From Candidatus Ichthyocystis hellenicum (GTDB lineage: Bacteria > Pseudomonadota > Gammaproteobacteria > Burkholderiales > 2013Ark19i), in contig NZ_LN906597.1 in the NCBI RefSeq assembly GCF_001460935.1, forward strand, positions 1,441,825 to 1,505,824: a stretch of 64,000 bases of DNA, given 5' to 3'. A program made the translations under genes and the position numbers. The notes below the pieces were generated by a model, which saw only the letters and a list, made by a program, of their open reading frames with translations, did no database searches and was not told the DNA's origin. This document shows positions 19,330 to 28,376 of this stretch, piece after piece (the stretch's first letter is position 1; the number at the start of each line of letters is the position of its first letter).

Positions 19330-19625
19330 TTACCCCAAAATACCGTCAATCCATACAAAATAAGAAGCGCATTCATCACAGCACCGGTTAATAAAGCAAA
19401 TGCAAAAATATAACAGTGGATAACTTTTTGCTTTGACAAACATTTCAACAGTTAGTACCCCTTTAATATGTTGCGGTTGAAGTGATATCGTTATATCCGT
19501 AAACATAATGATTGCTGCCAAAATAATAGTAAAGATACCGAACAATATAACGATGTACCATGATGCATTAATACAAAAATAATCATGATTCTAATTTAAC
19601 AAAAACTTCCTATAATTCATTAATA
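19330..19625 (-). pseudogene. Decayed small membrane-protein gene, copy 2
   Basis: The minus strand reads YIVILFGIFTIILAAIIMFTDITISLQ without an initiator, then MFVKAKSYPLLYFCICFINRCCDECASYFVWIDG up to a stop. The upstream flank (19560-19625) also matches the corresponding region near 17870-17930. It lies in the spacer before the 19769 gene exactly as copy 1 lies before the 18136 gene, so gene and spacer were duplicated together. Confidence 0.4.
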
Positions 19626-19768
19626 TTTCAGATAACAGTGCTAAAACAACATACACACCAGAAGCATTATTAGTTAAGTTTGCACTATATGTAGTAAGGT
19701 TCGTGGGTTATACTCATAGGCAACAGGGAAGCGAACCGTTATCATTATTTTATGACGAGTAATCAAAT

Positions 19769-20938
19769 ATGGAATCATCTTCTTGTATTGACCGATGTGA
19801 TATTGGTTGCTTAAGTATATCAGCAACAAATGACGGTGACACTAGTTTATCAAGTACTGATTTACCAATGTCGGATTTATTACAGATAGATTGCAGATTT
19901 ATTAACCCATCTACTACAACTATTTCCAATCTTGTTTCTAGCATTAATAGCAACGATGCGTCTGGGTATCTAAGCACTGCTCATGTGTTATTAGAAGAAT
20001 GTATGTCAAAATCTTTTATGTACATACGTTCGATTAAAATTCACCCCCCACTTTGTTGTAGCAATTTTAGCCATAGAGACCCAGAATACGGTTATGGGGA
20101 TCCGGTACCTCAGAGAGATACTTACATTAAAAATGATGGCAAATATGGTCTACTACAGTATATGTGTGACTATTTTAAGTATTGCATGCTAGGGAATGAT
20201 GAAACAAATGAAGAAAGAGAGGAGGAAGAACAGACACTAAACTCAGAAAGAAGAAAGTTGTATGAGCACAGAGACCTACTACTATTGGAACACCAAAGTA
20301 AGTCAATTAAATCACGAAATAAATTACCATCGTCAATGTCAATATATGAACTTGCCGTAGACTCAGAAATTGAACCTGAGATGGAATGCGCTGATAAATA
20401 TGCTGCCCTGGTATCTGGAGTAAGAAACGCACTTGAATGGAGATTAGTTAATAAATCAGATTTTACTGGTATTTATACAGAGAAGAAACCAACTGGAAAT
20501 ACTGAAATTGTTGTTAATAATTGCGACGTAAGTATGGAGATTCCATGGAAATTAATTGATAAATTGAAATTTACTAATGTTTCTAAAAAGAAGAGATCAC
20601 TTAGAAATGCCGATATTGAAGCTAGGGACAATTGTATTTTTTATTGTATGAAATATTACTTATCTCTTAGGAATAAGTTAGAACTAGTTGCTAGGACTAA
20701 ATTTAAGGATAAGGATGAACTTATAAAAGAATGCTTTAATAAAATCCCTATGCCTGAAAAAGCGGATCTGAAGGCATATTCAGTATATTCTGCTCCTCCC
20801 TTCTCAAGGTCTTGCCCTTACTATGCAAGGCCTTACTACGCAAACTCTGGTAGCAAAATATCTGCAGACATGGATATAGTTGAGGAGCGTATGAATAATT
20901 ACTGCTCCCGTTCTAAAATAGCTTTGATTCCAATATAA
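19769..20938 (+). CDS. Subfamily B paralog of unknown function
   Basis: A 389-residue member with LLQIDCRFINPSTTTISNLVSSIN, CMSKSFMYIRSIKI, LQYMCDYFKYCMLGNDETNEEREEEE, RLVNKSDFT and KLIDKLKFT pairs, LRNADIEARDNCIFYCMKYYLSLRNKLELVARTKFK, and SCPYYARPYYANSG near the C-terminus. About 130 bp of upstream DNA (an AAGGTTCGTGG-TTATA element near 19695) is shared with the 18136 gene. The stop is followed within a few bases by a truncated family copy. Confidence 0.85.
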   Translation: MESSSCIDRCDIGCLSISATNDGDTSLSSTDLPMSDLLQIDCRFINPSTTTISNLVSSINSNDASGYLSTAHVLLEECMSKSFMYIRSIKIHPPLCCSNFSHRDPEYGYGDPVPQRDTYIKNDGKYGLLQYMCDYFKYCMLGNDETNEEREEEEQTLNSERRKLYEHRDLLLLEHQSKSIKSRNKLPSSMSIYELAVDSEIEPEMECADKYAALVSGVRNALEWRLVNKSDFTGIYTEKKPTGNTEIVVNNCDVSMEIPWKLIDKLKFTNVSKKKRSLRNADIEARDNCIFYCMKYYLSLRNKLELVARTKFKDKDELIKECFNKIPMPEKADLKAYSVYSAPPFSRSCPYYARPYYANSGSKISADMDIVEERMNNYCSRSKIALIPI

Positions 20939-20942
20939 ATAA

Positions 20943-21154
20943 TTAATGCCAGGGATAATTGCATCGCTCATTTTATGAAGTATTACCTATCTCTTATAAG
21001 CAAGTTAGAATTAGTAGATAGAACTAAGTTTAAGGATACAGATGAACTTATAACCAAGGAATTTAACCTTCCTGCACCGAGGAAAGAAGACTTGAAATCA
21101 TACGAAGTATGTAAATCTCATCCTTTCTCAAGATCTCCAGTTCTAACAAAATAA
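20943..21154 (+). pseudogene. Truncated 3' fragment of a subfamily B gene
   Basis: It starts abruptly with INARDNCIAHFMKYYLSL and continues KLELVDRTKFKDTDELITKEFNLPAPRKEDLKSYEV, then HPFSRS. It then jumps directly to the extreme 3' end (CCAGTTCTAACAAAATAACTTGACGA) and the downstream spacer seen after the 22632 stop. The CPYYARPYYAN segment is deleted. The DNA is nearly identical to 22315-22640, so this is a recent duplicate that lost its 5' part and an internal stretch. Confidence 0.85.
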
Positions 21155-21459
21155 CTTGACGATGACATAAATATAAACATGAGATGTGGGTTACAATACA
21201 TGGGGTCCATGGTTTATACAAAATATGGTACTGTGATTAGTAAAAGCTGACCATCGTCATTAGACGTTGTTAATGAAATAGGTGTTATGGTACGTAAATA
21301 ATATCATACTAAAGGTCGGCACAACAAATGTCGGAAAAAATGGTGATAGTAACAGAAAAATAAATGGTAATAAGATCTCATTATCTTTATAGTAAAAATC
21401 ATGTCTATAGTATATAAAATAAGGTTTGGGACGCCCTCACTAACTATCGACGGTTAAAA

Positions 21460-22632
21460 ATGGAATCATGTTGTATTGACTTATGTAATAATAGTTGCTC
21501 AGATAGTATTTCTTTAGTAACTAACAATGATTGTTGCACTCCCTCAAACAGTGGCTCGTCCGTGTCAGACTTATTACAGATAAACTGCAGTTTTATTAAC
21601 CCATCTTCTGCAATTATTTACGATATTGTTTCTAGCATTAATAACGGTAATAAATCTGAGTATCTAATTGCTGCTAGTGCATTATTGGAATCATGTATGT
21701 CAACATCTTTGATGTATTTACGCTCTATTAAAATTCATCCTCCTGTATCTACTAACCTTAGTTATAGGAGCCCAGAATGTATTTATGGGGATCCGAGGCC
21801 TAGGAGTGATAGCTACATTAAAAATGACGACCAATACGGTACTCTACAATATATGTGTGACTATGTTAAATACTGTATGCTAGGAAATGACGAAACAATT
21901 GAAGAAAAACATGAAGAAGAAAAATTTCTGGAATCAGAAGCAAGATTTTTATTAGGAGAAAGGGATCAAATGATATCAGAAGTAAGATTTTTATTAGGAA
22001 AAAGGAATACAATAATACCTAATCACCAAAATAAGGATATAGCATCAATATCTGAACTCACCGCAAGCATAGAACCTGAACTTACCTCAGACATAAAATT
22101 TGAAACGGCTGCGGGATGTAATAGTAGTTATAGAACTCTAGCAATTGGCATAAGAAAAGCAATTGAAAGAAGGGCAATTAGTAGATCAGCATTTATTACT
22201 ATCCCTAAAGATAAAAGCTCAATTGAACATACTGATACGGGAATTATATGGAGATTAGCTGATAGATTTAACCATTCTAATCTTATTAAAGAGAGGAAAT
22301 TACTTAGAAATGCCGGTATTAATGCCAGGGATAATTGCATCGCTCATTTTATGAAGTATTACCTATCTCTTAGAAGAAAGTTAGAATTAGTAGCTAGAAC
22401 TAAGTTTAAGGATACAGATGAACTTATAACCAAGGAATTTAAACTTCCTGTACCAGGGAAAGAAGACTTGAAATCATCAGAAGTACTTAGATCTCATCCT
22501 TTCTCAAGATCTTGCCCTTACTATGCAAGACCTTACTACGCAAACTTTGAAGACAAGATATGTGACGACATGAATATAGTTAAGAAGCGCATGAATAATT
22601 ACTGCTCCAGTTCTAAACTGCTCCAGTTCTAA
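21460..22632 (+). CDS. Subfamily B paralog with internal repeat
   Basis: A 390-residue member with LLQINCSFINPSSAIIYDIVSSINNGN, CMSTSLMYLRSIKI, LQYMCDYVKYCMLGNDETIEEKHEEEK, LLRNAGINARDNCIAHFMKYYLSLRRKLELVARTKFK and SCPYYARPYYANFE. Its middle holds a local duplication: SEARFLLGERDQMI followed directly by SEVRFLLGKRNTII. Start context is GACGGTTAAAAATGGAATCATG. The 3' end carries a small tandem duplication of CTGCTCCAGTTCTA. Confidence 0.85.
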   Translation: MESCCIDLCNNSCSDSISLVTNNDCCTPSNSGSSVSDLLQINCSFINPSSAIIYDIVSSINNGNKSEYLIAASALLESCMSTSLMYLRSIKIHPPVSTNLSYRSPECIYGDPRPRSDSYIKNDDQYGTLQYMCDYVKYCMLGNDETIEEKHEEEKFLESEARFLLGERDQMISEVRFLLGKRNTIIPNHQNKDIASISELTASIEPELTSDIKFETAAGCNSSYRTLAIGIRKAIERRAISRSAFITIPKDKSSIEHTDTGIIWRLADRFNHSNLIKERKLLRNAGINARDNCIAHFMKYYLSLRRKLELVARTKFKDTDELITKEFKLPVPGKEDLKSSEVLRSHPFSRSCPYYARPYYANFEDKICDDMNIVKKRMNNYCSSSKLLQF

Positions 22633-22873
22633 CAAAATAACTTGACGACAACATAAATATAAACATTAAATGTAGGCTAAACACCTAGTATCCATGATTT
22701 ATACAAAAAAATAGACGTTATGGTACGTAAACAATCTACAACAACAAATGTCGGAAAAAATAGTGATAACAACAGAAAAATAAATGGCAATAAGCTCCCA
22801 CTATTCTATAGCAAAAATCATGGCAATGGTGTAAAAACTAAGTTCATTACGTCCTTAATATCGGCGGTTAAGC

Positions 22874-24025
22874 ATGGAATCATATTGTATCAACGCATGT
22901 AATAATGATTGCTCAGATAATATTTCTTATTGTCACAATCCCACAAGTAGTGACTCATCCATATCAAATTTATTACAGATAGATTGCAGTTTTATTAGCC
23001 CACCCTCTGAAATTATTTCCAATATTGTTTCTAGCATTAATAACGGCAATAAATCTGAGTATCTAACTGCTGCTAGTACATTATTGGAATTATGTATGTC
23101 AAGATCTTTGATGTACTTACGATCTATTAAAATTAAGTATCCTGTATGTACTAACCTTGATTATAGAAGCCCCGAATGCAGTTTTGGAGATCCGAATCCT
23201 AGGAGTGATAGCTACATTAAAAATAACGAACAATACGGTACTTTACAATATATGTGTGACTATATTAAATACTGCATGCTAGGAAATGACGAAACAATTG
23301 AAGAAAAACATGAAGAAGATAAATTCCTAGAATCAGAAGTAAGATTTTTATTAGAAAAAAGGGATCAAATGATTTCAGAAGTAAAAATTTTATCAAAAAG
23401 CAATAAACCGGTACCTAATCACCAAAATAAAGAGATGGCATCAATATCTGAACTCACCGCAAGCATAGAACATGAACTTACTGCAGACATAGAAGTTGAA
23501 ACGGCTGCGGGATGTAATGGTAATTACAAAACTCTAGCAACTGGCATAATAAAAGCAATTGAAAGAAGGTTAGTTAGTAAATCAGCATTTGTTACTATTC
23601 CTAAAGATAATAGCTTGCTTGAACATACTGATACAGAAATTATATGGAGATTAGCTGATAGATTTAAATTTTCTAATCTTATTAAAGAGAGGAAATTACT
23701 TAGAAATGCCGATATTAATGCCAGGGACAATTGTATCGCCCATTTTATGAAGTATTACCTATCCCTTAGAAGTAAGTTAGAATTAGTAGCTAGAACTAAA
23801 TTTAAGGACGCAGATGAACTTATAATCAAGGAATTTAACCTTCCTCTACCGGGTAAAAAAGACTTGAAATCGTACGAGGTATATAGATATCATCCTTTCT
23901 CAAGGTATTGTCCTTACTACGCGAGGCCTTACTACGCAAACCTTGGTAACAAGATATGTGCAGATATGGATGTAGTTAAGGCACGTATGAAAAATTACTG
24001 CTCTAGTTCTAATAAAATAACTTGA
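22874..24025 (+). CDS. Subfamily B paralog of unknown function
   Basis: A 383-residue member very similar to the 21460 gene: LLQIDCSFISPPSEIISNIVSSINNGN, CMSRSLMYLRSIKI, LQYMCDYIKYCMLGNDETIEEKHEED, RLVSKSAFVTI and RLADRFKFSNLIKERK pairs, LLRNADINARDNCIAHFMKYYLSLRSKLELVARTKFK, and YCPYYARPYYANLG. It starts in a GGCGGTTAAGCATGGAATCA context. The spacer before it repeats the spacer before 21460 (an ACAACAAATGTCGGAAAAAAT element), which encodes no convincing gene. Confidence 0.85.
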   Translation: MESYCINACNNDCSDNISYCHNPTSSDSSISNLLQIDCSFISPPSEIISNIVSSINNGNKSEYLTAASTLLELCMSRSLMYLRSIKIKYPVCTNLDYRSPECSFGDPNPRSDSYIKNNEQYGTLQYMCDYIKYCMLGNDETIEEKHEEDKFLESEVRFLLEKRDQMISEVKILSKSNKPVPNHQNKEMASISELTASIEHELTADIEVETAAGCNGNYKTLATGIIKAIERRLVSKSAFVTIPKDNSLLEHTDTEIIWRLADRFKFSNLIKERKLLRNADINARDNCIAHFMKYYLSLRSKLELVARTKFKDADELIIKEFNLPLPGKKDLKSYEVYRYHPFSRYCPYYARPYYANLGNKICADMDVVKARMKNYCSSSNKIT

Positions 24026-24156
24026 CGACAACATAAAAATAAACGCTAATAAGCTCTCATTATTTTAGTAAAAGTTGCAGTGCGTATAGTAAAAATCATG
24101 GCCATGGTGTATAAAATGAAGTTTGGGGAAATTTTATATTCTGTTGGCGGTTAATC

Positions 24157-25329
24157 ATGGAATTACATTGTATAAACTCATGTGGTGATAGTAGCTCGGA
24201 TAATATTTCTTTAGTAACTAACAACTATTACACTCCCACAAATAGTGACTCATCAGTATCTGGTTTATTACAAATAGATTGCAGTTTTATTAAACCACCT
24301 TCCGTAATTATTTCCAGTATTGTTTCTAGCATCAATAACGGTAGTAAATCTGAGTATCTAAATGCTGCCGGTGTATTGTTGGAATCATGTATTTCAAGAT
24401 CTTTGATGTACTTACGCTCGATTAAAATTCAGTCTCCTATATGTACTAACCTTAATTACATGAACCCAGAGTGTAGTTTTGAAGATCCAACACCTGAAGA
24501 TGATACTTACATTAAAAATAATGGCAAGTATGATAATCTGCAATATATGTGTGACTATATTAAATACTGTATGCTAGGAAATGATGAGACAATTGAAGAA
24601 AAAAATGAAGAAGAAAAATTGATGGAATCAGAAGTAAAATTTTTGTTAAAAAAAAGAAATAAAATGATGTCAGAAATAAAAATTTTATTAAAAAGCAATC
24701 GGATGATACCTAATAACAAAAACAAGGAGACAGCGTCAATATCTGAACTTACAACAAACATGGAGGTTGGACAAAATACACAGTGTCATGGCAATTACAC
24801 TGCTTTAGTAACAGGCATAAGAAAAGCAATTGAAAGAAGGTTAGTTAGTAAATCAACATTTGTTACTATGACTAAAGATAAGAGCTCACCTGATGAGGTT
24901 AATGTTGATCTTTTTATTGGAACAGAAGTTAGGTGGGGGTTAATTGATAGATTTAAATTTTCTAATCTTATTAAAGAAAGGAAATTACTCAGAAATACCG
25001 ATATTAATGCCAGGGATAATTGCATCGTTTATTTTATGAAGTATTACCTATCTCTTAGAAGTAAGTTAGAATTAGTAGCTAGAACTAAATTTAAGGATAC
25101 AAATGAACTTATAATCAATGAACTTAACCTTCCTGTACCGGATAGAAAGGCCTTGAAGTCATACGATTTATATGAAGCTCATCCTTTCTCGGGTTGTTGT
25201 CCTTACTATGCAAGGCCTTACTATGCTAACTCTAACTTTAAGATATCTGATGATATGGAACTAGTTAAGGAGCGTATGGATAGCTACTTAGCCAATAGTA
25301 AATGTTTCTCCGCGTTCCCAAACAGGTGA
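24157..25329 (+). CDS. Subfamily B paralog, last gene of the array
   Basis: A 390-residue member: LLQIDCSFIKPPSVIISSIVSSINNGS at residues 37-63, SLMYLRSIKI at 82-91, LQYMCDYIKYCMLGNDETIEEKNEEEK at 128-154, a Lys-rich middle, RLVSKSTFVTM and GLIDRFKFSNLIKERK, LLRNTDINARDNCIVYFMKYYLSLRSKLELVARTKFK, and CCPYYARPYYANSN near 346-359. The spacer to the previous gene is only 131 bp. The context GGCGGTTAATCATGGAATTA supports the start. After this gene the array stops and an AT-rich gap follows. Confidence 0.85.
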   Translation: MELHCINSCGDSSSDNISLVTNNYYTPTNSDSSVSGLLQIDCSFIKPPSVIISSIVSSINNGSKSEYLNAAGVLLESCISRSLMYLRSIKIQSPICTNLNYMNPECSFEDPTPEDDTYIKNNGKYDNLQYMCDYIKYCMLGNDETIEEKNEEEKLMESEVKFLLKKRNKMMSEIKILLKSNRMIPNNKNKETASISELTTNMEVGQNTQCHGNYTALVTGIRKAIERRLVSKSTFVTMTKDKSSPDEVNVDLFIGTEVRWGLIDRFKFSNLIKERKLLRNTDINARDNCIVYFMKYYLSLRSKLELVARTKFKDTNELIINELNLPVPDRKALKSYDLYEAHPFSGCCPYYARPYYANSNFKISDDMELVKERMDSYLANSKCFSAFPNR

Positions 25330-26173
25330 AAAATCGTGATACCGCAACAATATTGCTAATTTAAGAGGTAAGTTATTACGCAGTAAAAGATGGTAATACT
25401 TGAAAAATAACAATAAAGGCCTCTCTATTCTAAAAATGCAGAGAGATAAATATCAGAGTATGTGTTACGGTTTAGCGATTTGCTGCCACGAAGACAAAAA
25501 ATGTAATGGCTTGTTGTTAATGAATAGATTCCAAAAAGCACGTGCATGAACCCCCTTGTAACAGGCACATTATCAACTTAACAAATTTTTATTAAAAATT
25601 ATCTTAAAAATTAAAATTATCATTTCTTTCAGTAATTCTTTTAAAAAAATTTAATATTAAATTCAATGCGTTACATTCCAGTATCTCCGTAAATTCGTAC
25701 TATTACGTAATATGTATTATTATGTAATAGTACGATTGTTACATACAAAAAATAGTAAACATTATAGGTCTCGATAAGTTCAGTTATAGAGAGTTATAAG
25801 CCCCCAAAAAAATCACCACTAATAAAAATAAGAATAAATAGAGATAGATCTATACAAGCAAAAAATTAGATAAGGAAAAAAATAAAATTAGCCATCAAAC
25901 AGTAAATTTCATGTCAAAAATATTTATAGTTACTTTGAAAAATTACTTAGGTGAAATTAAAAAATTGACCATAGAGACAAAAAATGAACATGAGAACATA
26001 AATACAAACAGGAAAAATTACACACAGAAAACACACACAAAAACATAAAAAAATAATAAAATTTGTCTTAAAAATATTTATATCAATAATAGATAATAAC
26101 TTGGAATACACTTAAAAAAACAAAACTAACTGCGGAATAAATTCACCTTCATGGTAAAAACAAACTTGAATAA
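25330..26173. other. AT-rich gene-free gap ending the paralog array
   Basis: About 840 bp with no credible ORF, long A/T runs and one strong inverted repeat (25696-25734, listed separately). I see no recognisable promoter or attachment site. Confidence 0.5.
25696..25734. repeat. Large imperfect inverted repeat (hairpin)
   Basis: Two 17-nt arms, CGTACTATTACGTAATA and its near-perfect reverse complement, flank a 5-nt centre TGTAT with a single mismatch. It lies in the gap after the last family B gene and has no T-run after it, so a Rho-independent terminator is not clear. It could be a transcript end, a protein-binding dyad or a mobile-element end. Confidence 0.6.
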
Positions 26174-27148
26174 TTAAATTCTAGAGAGAAAAGACGGATT
26201 CACAGAAACCCATATAGCAAATATCAGCAATGCCATCAAATATAAAAACATAATAGCAATACCAATCAAACAAAAATACCTAGAATACCTCGCACCTCTA
26301 GCTGATTCATCATCAACAGGAACAAGTTCATAATTTGATTCCATTCCACTAACAAGATCAGAAGAGGAAAAATCATCAGCAACATCAATAGTAACTGGAA
26401 ATAAGCTATCAGCATCAACAGAAGATCTATCAATTCCTAATTTAAGAGACATATCCAAGACACAATCCTTACAAGATATAAATTTGGACCCACTACTTCG
26501 CTCACAACATAATAAAACATCACCTTTGTTAAGGGAATCGCACTTAGTCATCCCCTCACTAAAAAAACTAGCACTAAAAGATGGAATAAAAACAGATTTA
26601 CCAGAGGAACAAGAAATCATAAAAATACTACCACTTCCTATATCCACGAAACTTCCAATAAATTTATATCTATCAAAAGAATCTAAACAACACGTAGAAC
26701 AAGAAGCATTAATTTTAATATTTTCTGTAGATATAGAATAAGGGATTGTAGGGCAGATAAAACTTTTATACATTTTTGAGTTACAATCCCAGCAATGTAT
26801 AAAAGACTCCTCCAACTTGATAGCGCTACAGTGAGACCATTCCGGTGGTTTAATATACAAAGACACGACACCGTTATCAGGATTACAATGGCGAGAGCCC
26901 ATGGTTCTGTTATCAGAAATAACTTTTTCTGCATTTCCCAAAATAATGCTTTGCAAAACTCTACGGCTCAGTGTACTGTCACCTGTATCAAAAAAGTTGC
27001 CCTTAAACTTTTTGAAAGAAAAACCACGATCAGAGATTGAAATAATTTTATAATCGTAAATACAAGAAACTTCTCCTAAAACCTTATCAAGCTTACATCT
27101 AGGAGATGGTATACAGCAAAGTCTACAAAAAAAATTCCCATTAATCAT
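26174..27148 (-). CDS. Cys-rich protein with C-terminal membrane anchor, unknown
   Basis: I do not recognise this 324-residue protein. It is unusually rich in cysteine, mostly in pairs or knuckle-like arrangements: CRLCC near residue 8, CWDCNSKM near 118, CSTCC near 149, CCERSSGSKFISCKDC near 212-228. Zinc binding or disulphides are both possible. A hydrophobic segment near residues 290-315 (CLIGIAIMFLYLMALLIFAIWV) close to the C-terminus makes it look like a tail-anchored protein. There is no N-terminal signal peptide. An acidic Ser/Asp-rich linker precedes the anchor. Tail-anchored proteins with a large N-terminal domain occur among secreted membrane effectors of intracellular bacteria, but that role here is only inferred. 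Confidence 0.75.
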   Translation of the reverse strand: MINGNFFCRLCCIPSPRCKLDKVLGEVSCIYDYKIISISDRGFSFKKFKGNFFDTGDSTLSRRVLQSIILGNAEKVISDNRTMGSRHCNPDNGVVSLYIKPPEWSHCSAIKLEESFIHCWDCNSKMYKSFICPTIPYSISTENIKINASCSTCCLDSFDRYKFIGSFVDIGSGSIFMISCSSGKSVFIPSFSASFFSEGMTKCDSLNKGDVLLCCERSSGSKFISCKDCVLDMSLKLGIDRSSVDADSLFPVTIDVADDFSSSDLVSGMESNYELVPVDDESARGARYSRYFCLIGIAIMFLYLMALLIFAIWVSVNPSFLSRI

Positions 27149-27617
27149 TTAACTAAGTACCATATGAAAAATAAAAATCATTATTTTTTCCTCGTTATTG
27201 ATACGAAAAAACAAAGTCAAAATTTTATTTTTATTTTTATGCAACTGATACTAAATACTATCCTTCCTTATTTACTAGGATTAGCAAAATAATTATTGGT
27301 AACAAGAAACCACAATACGAGAGACCGTAAAAACTCACAGAAAAACAGATTGGAAAATTTCAATAATGCAAAACACAACGAAGACCAGAGGAGTCATACC
27401 CACACGCTCCTCCCCCAAAATTCGTAAATCACTAACCTCAACTAACAAATCTATATCTATTTATATTTATACACAAATAGCAATATCCCCCACAAGTAAT
27501 TCTAAATCAAGCACAAAAATAAAAAATAATTAACACAATAATGAGAAAAAATGCACAATAACATCATCTGTTTAATTTAATTAAACAATTTGCCTATAAT
27601 TTGCGCTTGAAAACAAG
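27149..27617. other. AT-rich intergenic gap with a short palindrome
   Basis: No ORF of note. It contains a perfect inverted repeat TGTTTAATT-T-AATTAAACA (27569-27587), 30 bp beyond the stop of the ZIP gene. The arms are too AT-rich for a stable terminator, so it is noted only as a dyad. Confidence 0.4.
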
Positions 27618-28376
27618 CTAGGTCCACAAAGCAACAAAAGACATTATTAAAAAACCAGCTATTACAAACAGAAAATTTCTCAAGTTGCAGCAGCTTTTTA
27701 CCAGTATACCCTGCTCCAACCCATGCAGAGTACCCATATATAGAAACGTTCCAGCAGCTAAAGATGAAAAAGCAGGGGTCACAAGTGGATAAGGAGAGGT
27801 AAATCGTTGCATAGTGCTACCAAATATTATCCCCAGAGGAGCCATTATAGAGAATATGCCGAATAACAAAATTCTCGATTTTAAGGACAAAGAGGTTTTA
27901 TTAATTTGTACCGACAAAGCAAAACTAGCAGCCCATTTATGCGCTGTAATAGCCAGAAACACCAGCCACATAACAGAAGATGACCTACTAAGCCCCAGAG
28001 CTGATCCTGCCAAAAGACTGTGAAAAGAAAGCATAGAAACGGCCAAAACTGCCAATGATCGGCTAGAACTGCCTTCTTGCTCATAAATCTCTCTACCAAC
28101 ATGCTCCAACAATAGTAACAATAAAAAAACTGAAGATGCCATAAAAAAAGGTATGGGATAGCTATAATTTAGCTCATAAAAACTTCTAGAGGCATCAGAA
28201 AGCATATGCATTAAACTTGATCCTAAAAAAACACCAACAGCTAACGATTCAGCTCTAGAGAAATCAAAAGATCTGGGACATCCGCAAATGTCACGCCTTC
28301 TAACAATAAATGGATAGGCTCCTGATAAAATGGTAACTACAAATATAATTATGAGAAAAATCAATCTGATACTCAT
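27618..28376 (-). CDS. ZIP-family metal ion transporter, eukaryotic-like type
   Basis: A 252-residue polytopic membrane protein expected to import zinc or a related divalent metal. ZIP hallmarks are HMLSDA in helix 2 (His57), SFHSLLAGSALG in helix 4 (His119) and AHKWAASFAL in helix 5 (His146-Lys147). Next come FSIMAPLGIIFG near 185-196 and AAGTFLYMGTLHGLEQ near 207-222. From my knowledge of the family, the last two segments and the HK pair resemble animal ZIP1-3 proteins (TPLGIGLG, AAGTFLYITFLEILPQE) rather than bacterial ZupT (HN-PEG). The acidic residue that follows the helix-4 His in ZIP1-type proteins is Ala here, so metal selectivity may differ. I prefer the ATG at 28376 (MSIRLIF) with GGAG nine bases upstream over the in-frame ATG at 28439. 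Confidence 0.8.
   Translation of the reverse strand: MSIRLIFLIIIFVVTILSGAYPFIVRRRDICGCPRSFDFSRAESLAVGVFLGSSLMHMLSDASRSFYELNYSYPIPFFMASSVFLLLLLLEHVGREIYEQEGSSSRSLAVLAVSMLSFHSLLAGSALGLSRSSSVMWLVFLAITAHKWAASFALSVQINKTSLSLKSRILLFGIFSIMAPLGIIFGSTMQRFTSPYPLVTPAFSSLAAGTFLYMGTLHGLEQGILVKSCCNLRNFLFVIAGFLIMSFVALWT

Noticed and set aside
22720-22902. Short plus-strand frame of 60 codons before the 22874 gene
   Set aside because: The spacer is a repeat of the one before 21460, where the frame is not conserved, and it overlaps the start of a real gene.
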